Source: Streptomyces sp. V3I7
GTDB taxonomy: Bacteria; Actinomycetota; Actinomycetes; Streptomycetales; Streptomycetaceae
Length of the DNA stretch: 64,000 bases
Reading direction: 5' to 3'
Assembly: GCF_030817495.1 (NCBI RefSeq)
Contig: NZ_JAUSZK010000001.1
Coordinates: 992,001 to 1,056,000 of the forward strand
Below the pieces are notes generated by a model that worked only from the letters and a program-made list of their open reading frames with translations, searched no databases and was not told where the DNA came from. The position numbers and the translations under genes are program-made. Below, piece by piece: positions 42,954 to 49,733 of this stretch (position 1 is its first letter; every line of letters begins with the position of its first letter).

Positions 42954-44366
42954 ATGGATCTCGGCGTGCGCTGGAAACTGCACGGTGACGGGCGCACGCC
43001 CGCGCCCGGAGCGGTGGTACGCCCCGACGAACGGCTCTCGTGGCCCCGCACCGTGGGGCTCGGCGCCCAGCACGTGGTGGCCATGTTCGGCGCCTCCTTC
43101 GTGGCCCCCGTCCTCATGGGCCTGGACCCCAACCTGGCGATCATGATGTCGGGCGTCGCCACCATGATCTTCCTGCTGGCGACCCGCGGCCGCGTGCCGA
43201 GCTACCTGGGCTGCTCGCTGTCGTTCGTGGGCGTCGCGGCGATCATCCGTGCGCAGGGCGGCACCAGCGCGACCGTCACCGGCGCGATCCTGGTCGTCGG
43301 CATCCTGCTGTTCCTGGTGGGTCTCGCGGTGCAGCGGTTCGGGGCGCACATCATCCACGCGGTGATGCCGCCGATCGTGACCGGTGCGGTCGTCATGCTG
43401 ATCGGTTTCAACCTCGCCCCGGTGACCGCCACCGTCTACTGGCCGCAGGACCAGTGGACGGCCCTGCTGGTGATGCTGTTCACCGGCCTGGCCGTCGTCT
43501 GCCTGCGCGGCTTCTGGTCGCGCATCGCGATCTTCCTGGGCCTGGTCTTCGGCTACGGCATCTCCTGGATCTTCGACCTGGCCTTCGGCAAGATCCACTC
43601 CAACGACGGCAGCGGCAAGGTCACCGACCACTGGCGCCTGGACTTCTCCGGCGTCGGCAAGGCGGACTGGATCGGGCTGCCCTCCTTCCACGCCCCGGCC
43701 TTCCAGTGGTCGGCGATCCTGGTGGCGCTCCCGGTCGTCATCGCCCTCGTCGCGGAGAACGCCGGTCACGTCAAGGCGGTCGGCGAGATGACCGGCCAGA
43801 AGCTGGACGACAAGCTCGGCACGGCGATCTCGGCCGACGGCGTCGCCTCGGTGCTCTCCACCGCGGTCGGCGGTCCGCCCAACACCACGTACTCCGAGAA
43901 CATCGGCGTGATGGCCGCGACACGCGTCTACTCCACGGCCGCGTACTGGGCCGCCGCCTTCTTCGCGCTGCTCTTCGGCGTCTGCCCCAAGTTCGGCGCC
44001 ATCGTCGCCGCGATCCCGGGCGGTGTCCTCGGCGGCATCACCGTCATCCTGTACGGCATGATCGGCCTGCTCGGCGCACAGATCTGGATCAACGCCAAGG
44101 TCGACCTGCGCAACCCGCTGAACCTGGTCCCGGCCGCCGCGGGCATCATCATCGGCGTCGGCAACGTCTCCATGAGCTTCGGCAGGCACTTCACCCTCAG
44201 CGGCATCGCGCTCGGCACCCTGGTCGTCATCACCGGCTACCACGCGCTGCGCGCCTTCGCCCCCGCCCATCTCAAGCGGCAGGAGCCGCTGCTGGACGAG
44301 GGCACGTCCTCGTACGACGAGGACGAGGTCGAGGCGAACGAGCAGCAGCAGCGCGCCACCTCCTAG
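42954..44366 (+). CDS. NCS2-family uracil/xanthine permease
   Basis: A 470-residue nucleobase:cation symporter-2. AQHVVAMFGASFVAPVLMGL, GLALQRFG-like GLAVQRFGAHIIHAVMPPIV, and the signature VALVAENAGHVKAVGEMTGQ with TAVGGPPNTTYSENIGVMAA (QN-substituted NCS2 loop ending 'NT-TYSEN') indicate the uracil permease (UraA) branch. The start ATG 42954 has only a weak A-rich SD. It is followed by a terminator and probably monocistronic. Confidence 0.93.
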   Translation: MDLGVRWKLHGDGRTPAPGAVVRPDERLSWPRTVGLGAQHVVAMFGASFVAPVLMGLDPNLAIMMSGVATMIFLLATRGRVPSYLGCSLSFVGVAAIIRAQGGTSATVTGAILVVGILLFLVGLAVQRFGAHIIHAVMPPIVTGAVVMLIGFNLAPVTATVYWPQDQWTALLVMLFTGLAVVCLRGFWSRIAIFLGLVFGYGISWIFDLAFGKIHSNDGSGKVTDHWRLDFSGVGKADWIGLPSFHAPAFQWSAILVALPVVIALVAENAGHVKAVGEMTGQKLDDKLGTAISADGVASVLSTAVGGPPNTTYSENIGVMAATRVYSTAAYWAAAFFALLFGVCPKFGAIVAAIPGGVLGGITVILYGMIGLLGAQIWINAKVDLRNPLNLVPAAAGIIIGVGNVSMSFGRHFTLSGIALGTLVVITGYHALRAFAPAHLKRQEPLLDEGTSSYDEDEVEANEQQQRATS

Positions 44367-44385
44367 GCGCCCGCCCGCCACGGCA

Positions 44386-44435
44386 CCGACGGGCCCGTGC
44401 GTTCCCCCGTTCTGGGGAAGCGCCGGGCCCGTCGG
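44386..44435. terminator. terminator after the NCS2 permease gene
   Basis: CCGACGGGCCCG at 44386-44397 and CGGGCCCGTCGG at 44424-44435 form a perfect 12-bp stem with an inner CCCCC/GGGG pairing. It starts 20 bp beyond the permease stop. Confidence 0.7.
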
Positions 44436-44470
44436 CGTTCCGGCGGGCCCGGGGCTGGGAACCTGCCCCC

Positions 44471-45166
44471 ATGGCGCAATTGGAACAGTTCACGCCCCTC
44501 GCAGGCACCGTGGACTCCGTCGTCTCCCGGATGCGCGCCCTGGACGCGGCACTGCCCGCGCGTGACGGGGTCGCGGTGTTCAACCGCGTCTATCTGACCG
44601 TCACCGAGGAGGTCCAACGGCAGTTGTCGGGCGGGCGGTTCACCGATCCGCGGGCGGCGACCGCGCTGGACGTACGGTTCGCCGAGCGCTATCTGGCCGC
44701 CGTCGACGCGGCCGCGGACGACCGCCGCCCGCCCGCCTGCTGGCGGCCCCTGTTCCAGTTCCGCCGCCATCCCGGCGTACGCCCACTCCAGTGCGCCCTC
44801 GCCGGCATCAACGCGCACATCGGCCACGACCTGGCACTCGCCGTGGTGGACGCCTGCCACACGCTTGGCTGCCACCCCGCCGATCTGGAGGACGAGTTCG
44901 ACCGCGTGGGCGATCTGCTCGCGTCGCTGGAGGAGCGCATCCGCGAGGATCTGATGCCCGGCCCCGACCTTCTCCAGATCGCCGACCCGCTCACTCATCT
45001 CCTCGGCTCGTGGAGTCTGGAGCGGGCCCGGGACGCCACCTGGTCGGCAGCGCGGGCACTGTGGGCGCTGCGCGGATGCGCCGACGTGGCCGAGGAGTTC
45101 ACCGAACGCCTGGACGCCGCCGTGGGGTTCGCGGGCCGCATGCTGCTCACGCCGCTCCCCGACTGA
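44471..45166 (+). CDS. DUF5995-family protein
   Basis: A 231-residue soluble protein. The segments VSRMRALDAALPARDGVAVF, FNRVYLTVTEEVQRQL, LQCALAGINAHIGHDLALAV and GRMLLTPLPD match what I recall as DUF5995, a family found in actinobacteria with conserved histidines (NAHIGHDL) that might bind metal. No catalytic function is known. Start ATG 44471 has a poor SD. Confidence 0.78.
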   Translation: MAQLEQFTPLAGTVDSVVSRMRALDAALPARDGVAVFNRVYLTVTEEVQRQLSGGRFTDPRAATALDVRFAERYLAAVDAAADDRRPPACWRPLFQFRRHPGVRPLQCALAGINAHIGHDLALAVVDACHTLGCHPADLEDEFDRVGDLLASLEERIREDLMPGPDLLQIADPLTHLLGSWSLERARDATWSAARALWALRGCADVAEEFTERLDAAVGFAGRMLLTPLPD

Positions 45167-45245
45167 GGCCGTCCAGGCCTTCTCCTCAACTCCGCACCCA
45201 CCGCTGTATGTTGAGCCCGCAACCGATCGCGAAGGAGCGCACCGC

Positions 45246-46175
45246 ATGGCGACCCGTCTCGGACTCGGACTCCCCCAGACCCGGCAGTACACCCTCGGGC
45301 GGGACGTGCCCGACGTGGCACGCACCGCCGAACGGATCGGCTACGAGAGCCTGTGGGTCTTCGAACGCGCCCTCTTCCCGGAGCCGGCCACCCAGGGCCT
45401 GTACGGCATCCCGGGACTGCCCTGGCCCGACACCTACCGCGACGTGGCCGAGCCGCTGGTCACGCTCACCCTCGCCGCGGCGGCCACAGAACGGGCCCGG
45501 CTCGGTTCGAGCGTGCTCGTCGCCCCGCTGCACCAGCCGTTCCGGCTGGCCAAGTCGCTGGCCACGCTGGACGCGGCGAGCGGCGGCCGGGTGGTCGCGG
45601 GCTTCGGTACGGGCTGGTCGGTGGACGAGTACGCGGCGGCGGGCGTCCGGCCGATGGAGGAACGCGGCCAGGTGCTCGACGAGGTCATCGATGTGTGCCG
45701 GGCCGTGTGGGGCCCGGATCCGGTGCGCTACAAGGGGCGCATCACCGAGATCGCGTCCGCGGCGGTCGGACCGAAGCCCGCCCGGCCGATCCCGATTCTG
45801 CTGGCGGCGCGCACCCGCAAGGCGCTGACCCGGATGGTCGACCGCGCCGACGGCTGGCTGCCGAACGGCATCGGCGCCGAGCGGGTGGCGGCCGAGTGGC
45901 GGCGGGTCCAGGACCTGGCCGCCGAGCGCGGCCGCACCGAGCCGGTCCGGACGGTGCTGCGGGTCAACGCAGTGCACTCGGCCCGGCCTTACGAGGGCGA
46001 GGGCCGACGTCCCTTCCAGGGCAGCGTCGAGCAGATCGTCGAGGATCTGGTCGCTCACGCGGCGCTCGGCATGGACGAGATCCTGATCGATCTCCAGTAC
46101 ACCCCGCGGGACGCCGAGGAACTCAAGGACGTCGCCGCGGAGGTGTACGAGAAGGCGCGGGCGGCCGGGGTCTGA
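45246..46175 (+). CDS. LLM-class F420-dependent oxidoreductase
   Basis: A 309-residue luciferase-like TIM barrel. GLGLPQTRQYTLGRDVPDVA, YESLWVFERALFPEPAT, RLGSSVLVAPLHQPFRLAKS, ASGGRVVAGFGTGWSVDEY and RADGWLPNGIGAERVAAEW are typical of the TIGR03619-like F420 clade. It probably reduces or oxidises an unknown substrate with F420. ATG 45246 has GAAGGAG 9 nt upstream. It converges on davB. Confidence 0.9.
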   Translation: MATRLGLGLPQTRQYTLGRDVPDVARTAERIGYESLWVFERALFPEPATQGLYGIPGLPWPDTYRDVAEPLVTLTLAAAATERARLGSSVLVAPLHQPFRLAKSLATLDAASGGRVVAGFGTGWSVDEYAAAGVRPMEERGQVLDEVIDVCRAVWGPDPVRYKGRITEIASAAVGPKPARPIPILLAARTRKALTRMVDRADGWLPNGIGAERVAAEWRRVQDLAAERGRTEPVRTVLRVNAVHSARPYEGEGRRPFQGSVEQIVEDLVAHAALGMDEILIDLQYTPRDAEELKDVAAEVYEKARAAGV

Positions 46176-46190
46176 CCCGGTGAACCCCCG

Positions 46191-47888
46191 TCAGTCCTCG
46201 GGGAGTTCGACCGGTGCGATCTCGTCGTAGACGTCGCCGGGCCCGGGGTTGGTGGGGTCGGTCTCGCCGCCGAAGTGGTGCATGACGCCCCAGACCGCGT
46301 TCAGCGCGGTCTGGATCGCGCCCTCGGCCCAGCCGGCCGTCCACGAGATGTCGTCGCCCGCCAGGAAGATGCCCCGCTTGTCCTCGGGCAGCCGGTCCTG
46401 CATGAAGTGCGTGAACAGGCGCCGCTGGTAGCGGTAGTGGCCCGGCAGGTTGGCCTTGAACGCGCCCATGAAGTACGGCTCGTTCTCCCAGGAGACGGTC
46501 ACCGGGTTGCCGATGATGTGCTTCCTGATGTCGACCTTCGGGTAGATCTCGCCGAGCGACTTCAGCATGACCTCCAGCCGCTCGTTCGCCGACAGCGGCA
46601 GCCACTTCAGGCTGTCGTCGCACCAGGTGTAGGAGAGGCAGATGACGGCGGGCTTGTCGGGGCCGTCGTCCAGCAGGTAAGTGCCGCGCGTCATACGGTC
46701 GGTGAGCGTCATCGACATGACGTCCCGGCCGGTCTCCTCGTCCTTGTCGAGCCAGAACGGCCGGTCGACGGGCACGAACAGCTTGGAGCTCTCCATGTAG
46801 TGGGTGCGCTCCATCGCCGTCCAGTGGTCGATGGGGAAGAGCGAGTCGTCACAGGCGATCTTGGAGAGCAGCATCCAGGACTGGGCGGTGAAGATCGCCG
46901 CCTGGTACGTCCGGATGTCGCCGTTCGCGTCCGTCACCGTGATCTGGTTGCCCGCGGTGCGGTTCAGCCGGGTCACGGCGGGGCGCGGCTCGCCGTTCAC
47001 GTGCAGGGAGCTGAGCGACGTGCCGTACGGCCAGTGGACGATCTTCTCCGGCTCGCGCTCCCAGAGCCTGAGCGGCAGTTGCTGCGAGCCGCCGACGATG
47101 CCGCGGTGGTGGTCGTCGGCCTCGGTGTAGACGACGCGCAGGATCTCCAGGATGGAGTTGGGGAAGTCGGTGTCCCAGCCACCGGTGCCGAAGCCGACCT
47201 GGCCGAAGATCTCGCGGTGCCGGAAGGACGTGAAGGCCTCGGATGCGCAGAGGAAGCCGTAGAAGGTCTGGTTGTCGAGCTTCTCGACCAGGTTGGCCCA
47301 GATCTCACGGATGCGCGGCACGTCCCGCTCACGTATCGCGCGGTTCATGTCACCGAAGTCGGCGCCCTCTTCGAGGCACTTGTTCCAGGCGGCGGCGACG
47401 TCGCGGTAGACCTGCGGCAGGTCGTCGACCGTCTCGGCGTAGTGCGACTCGCCCTTGAGGTCGACGACGGTCGAAGGCGTCGTCTCCGCAAGGGGGTTGG
47501 GGAAGGGCCTGGTCTCCAGACCCACCAGGTCGATGTAGTGCTGGAGGGCGGTGGAGGAGGGCGGGAAGCGCATCGCGCCCATCTCGGCGGTCAGCGAGGC
47601 GTCGCAGCCCTCGAAGCCCACGGTCCGCAGCCGGCCGCCGAGTTGGTCGGCCTCGTACACGACCGGCTTGAGGCCCATCTTCATCAGCTCGTACGCCGCC
47701 ACGATGCCGGACAGACCGCCGCCGATGACCGCGACCTCTGTGCCGTGCTCGGTGGCCGGGACCTGGCCGAGGCCCGCCGGGTGCGCGAGGAAGTCGTCGT
47801 ACGCGTAGGGGAAGTCGGGGCCGAACATGGTGATCGGCGGCTGCTGCTCGTCGGCGTGCTCGACGGCGTTGGGCACCGTGGACGTCAT
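46191..47888 (-). CDS. davB: L-lysine 2-monooxygenase-like flavoprotein (DavB)
   Basis: A 565-residue flavin amine oxidase. VAVIGGGLSGIVAAYELMKM and VVYEADQLGGRLRTVGFEG bind FAD; ITMFGPDFPYAYDDFLAHPA, GQVGFGTGGWDTDFPNSILE, ESSKLFVPVDRPFWLDKDEE and IFLAGDDISWTAGWAEGAIQ closely follow Pseudomonas putida DavB (about 560 residues). DavB converts L-lysine with O2 to 5-aminovaleramide. AAGGAG lies upstream of ATG 47888. davA precedes it by 51 bp. Tryptophan 2-monooxygenase is the nearest alternative. Confidence 0.87.
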   Translation of the reverse strand: MTSTVPNAVEHADEQQPPITMFGPDFPYAYDDFLAHPAGLGQVPATEHGTEVAVIGGGLSGIVAAYELMKMGLKPVVYEADQLGGRLRTVGFEGCDASLTAEMGAMRFPPSSTALQHYIDLVGLETRPFPNPLAETTPSTVVDLKGESHYAETVDDLPQVYRDVAAAWNKCLEEGADFGDMNRAIRERDVPRIREIWANLVEKLDNQTFYGFLCASEAFTSFRHREIFGQVGFGTGGWDTDFPNSILEILRVVYTEADDHHRGIVGGSQQLPLRLWEREPEKIVHWPYGTSLSSLHVNGEPRPAVTRLNRTAGNQITVTDANGDIRTYQAAIFTAQSWMLLSKIACDDSLFPIDHWTAMERTHYMESSKLFVPVDRPFWLDKDEETGRDVMSMTLTDRMTRGTYLLDDGPDKPAVICLSYTWCDDSLKWLPLSANERLEVMLKSLGEIYPKVDIRKHIIGNPVTVSWENEPYFMGAFKANLPGHYRYQRRLFTHFMQDRLPEDKRGIFLAGDDISWTAGWAEGAIQTALNAVWGVMHHFGGETDPTNPGPGDVYDEIAPVELPED

Positions 47889-47939
47889 GGGGTACGGGCT
47901 CCTTGCGCGGGGTTGAACTCGGGGAGGCTGTGGGGTGGT

Positions 47940-48728
47940 TCAGATGAGGGAGCCGTACAGACCGGGGCGGCGGTCCTTCAGGTACGGGTTGCCCTCGCGG
48001 GACGCGGCGAGGAAGGCGGCGTCGACGTCGGCCAGGACGAGCTGCTCGGTGCGGCCGGCGCGGGTGCGGGCGATGCCGTCGGGACCGGCCAGCGTGGACA
48101 GCCCGACGAACTCGAACTCGCCCTCGGCGCCGACCCGGTTGACGTACGCGACGTACATCTGGTTCTCGAAGGCCCGCACCGGGACGACGGACTCGGCGAC
48201 GAACTGGAAGGGGTGCATCTGCGCCGTCGGCACGAGCAGCAGGTCGGTGCCGGCGAGGGCGTGGGCGCGGACGTTCTCCGGGAACTCGACGTCATAGCAG
48301 ATCATCAGGCCGACGGTGAGGCCGTTCACCTCGGCCTGGACGACCGGCTGGTCGCCCGGGGTGAAGTGGTCGCGCTCGAAGCAGCCGAAGAGGTGGGTCT
48401 TGCGGTAGTTGGCCAGACGGGCGCCGTCGGCGGAGATCAGCTGGGCCGAGTTGTGGACCGCGTCACCGGCGCGCTCGGGGTAGCCGTAGGCGATGGCCAG
48501 GCCGTGCCGGCGGGCGATGTCGGCGACGGCGTCCGCGGCGTCACCGTCGGCGGGCTCGGCGAGGCGGGCGATGCCGTCGCCGATCGCGTAGCCGGTGAGG
48601 AACATCTCCGGAGCGGCGAGCAGCGCGGCGTCCGCCGCGGCGGCACGGACCGCGGCCGCCTCGAGGACCTTCAGGTTCTCGGCGGTGGAACCGGGGGTGC
48701 CGGAACTCTGGAGCAGGGCCGTGCGCAT
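47940..48728 (-). CDS. davA: 5-aminovaleramide amidohydrolase-like nitrilase (DavA)
   Basis: A 262-residue C-N hydrolase with the Glu-Lys-Cys triad: E in LLAAPEMFLTGYAIG, K in LANYRKTHLFG, C in GLMICYDVEFPENVRAHAL. Its sequence is close to P. putida DavA along its whole length, including PTAQMHPFQFVAESVVPVRA and ENQMYVAYVNRVGAEGEFEF. It would hydrolyse 5-aminovaleramide to 5-aminovalerate and ammonia. GAGGA precedes ATG 48728. With davB it forms a two-gene lysine-degradation operon; davT/davD are not in the window. Confidence 0.88.
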   Translation of the reverse strand: MRTALLQSSGTPGSTAENLKVLEAAAVRAAAADAALLAAPEMFLTGYAIGDGIARLAEPADGDAADAVADIARRHGLAIAYGYPERAGDAVHNSAQLISADGARLANYRKTHLFGCFERDHFTPGDQPVVQAEVNGLTVGLMICYDVEFPENVRAHALAGTDLLLVPTAQMHPFQFVAESVVPVRAFENQMYVAYVNRVGAEGEFEFVGLSTLAGPDGIARTRAGRTEQLVLADVDAAFLAASREGNPYLKDRRPGLYGSLI

Positions 48729-48809
48729 GCGTCGTCCTCACCGGTGACGGAGGGGTCTGGGGGTCGGATAGACGCTACGGTCGGCGGACTCCGCGGGACA
48801 AGAAGCAGC

Positions 48810-48871
48810 CGTTGCGCGCAGGTGGACGAAACGTTGCGTGCGAAACGGGCGGGGTGGCGATTCGTTGCGTG
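48810..48871. promoter_or_regulatory. triple direct repeat upstream of davA
   Basis: CGTTGCGCG (48810-48818), CGTTGCGTG (48832-48840) and CGTTGCGTG (48863-48871) are direct repeats spaced 22 and 31 bp, the latter two within GAAACGTTGCGTGC and ATTCGTTGCGTGC. They lie 80-145 bp before the davA start, a likely regulator-binding site, perhaps for an Lrp- or GntR-type lysine regulator (inference). Confidence 0.5.
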
Positions 48872-48900
48872 CCCCACTGCAGGGCGGCCGCGCTGTGCCG

Positions 48901-49284
48901 CTACAGCTCGCGCAACCGCGCGATGATCTCCCGCAGCAGTTCGGGGTCCGCGGCGGGGCCGTCCAGCGGCGGCCGGCGGGGTGCCTCGATGCGCACCAGC
49001 CCGGCCTCGACGAGGTCGCCGAGCAGCACGCGGACGACGGTCAGCGGGAGATCGGCGTCGGCGGCCAGCTCGACGACGGGCCGCGGGCCGCGCCGTACCA
49101 GGTCGAGCAGCACGGCGTGGCCGTGCTCGACGCGCGGCTGCCCGGCCTGCGCGACGAGGGCGGTGATGTGCGACATGAGGTCGATCACATGCCGGTCCGA
49201 GGGTTGGGTGCGGCCCCGGGTGACGGTGTACGGGCGCACCATCGACCCGGTCTCGTCCTCGTACCAGTGGTCCTCGCTCACCAC
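48901..49284 (-). CDS. cvnC: conservon protein CvnC (DUF742)
   Basis: A 127-residue DUF742 protein: VRPYTVTRGRTQPSDRHVI, then a winged-helix-like ADADLPLTVVRVLLGDLVEAGLVRI. DUF742 proteins are the third component of Streptomyces conservons and associate with CvnA/CvnB. The gene starts 11 bp after cvnB. No CvnD GTPase gene follows; the next gene is davA, 172 bp away. Confidence 0.93.
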   Translation of the reverse strand: MVSEDHWYEDETGSMVRPYTVTRGRTQPSDRHVIDLMSHITALVAQAGQPRVEHGHAVLLDLVRRGPRPVVELAADADLPLTVVRVLLGDLVEAGLVRIEAPRRPPLDGPAADPELLREIIARLREL

Positions 49285-49295
49285 GCACCTGGGGA

Positions 49296-49733
49296 TCAGG
49301 GGGCCGACCGGGCGGCGGCGTCCAGGTGGCGGCCGAGGCGGCGCACGAGCAGCGCCATCTCGTGGGCGAGCTGGCCGACGTCCGTCCGCGCCTCACTGAG
49401 CACGGCCAGTCGGCTGCCGTGCCCGGCCGGGGTGATGAAGAGGTAGGCGTCGTCGAGCATCACCATCGTCTGCCGGACCTCTCCGGCGGCGAACCGGTCC
49501 CCCGCCGACGCGGCCAGGCTGTGGAAGCCGGAGCAGACGGCGGCCAGGTGCTCGATGTCGCGTCTGCGCATGCCCTCGGAGCAGCTCAGCGGAAGGCCGT
49601 CCGCGGTGAGGAGGACCGCCTGGCGGACATGGTCGGTCCGCGCCACCAGGTCGTCCAGCAGCCAGCCGAGGTCCGTGCCGGGTGCTCCGGTGGCCGCGGT
49701 CGGGCGCTCAGAGCCGTGCTGTTCACCGAGCAT
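49296..49733 (-). CDS. cvnB: conservon protein CvnB (roadblock/LC7)
   Basis: A 145-residue roadblock/LC7 protein: DLGWLLDDLVARTDHVRQAV, LLTADGLPLSCSEGMRRRD, VMLDDAYLFITPAGHGSRLA. ATG 49733 overlaps the cvnA stop by 11 bp. Roadblock proteins usually act as platforms for small GTPases (MglB-like); here the cognate GTPase CvnD is missing. Confidence 0.94.
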   Translation of the reverse strand: MLGEQHGSERPTAATGAPGTDLGWLLDDLVARTDHVRQAVLLTADGLPLSCSEGMRRRDIEHLAAVCSGFHSLAASAGDRFAAGEVRQTMVMLDDAYLFITPAGHGSRLAVLSEARTDVGQLAHEMALLVRRLGRHLDAAARSAP

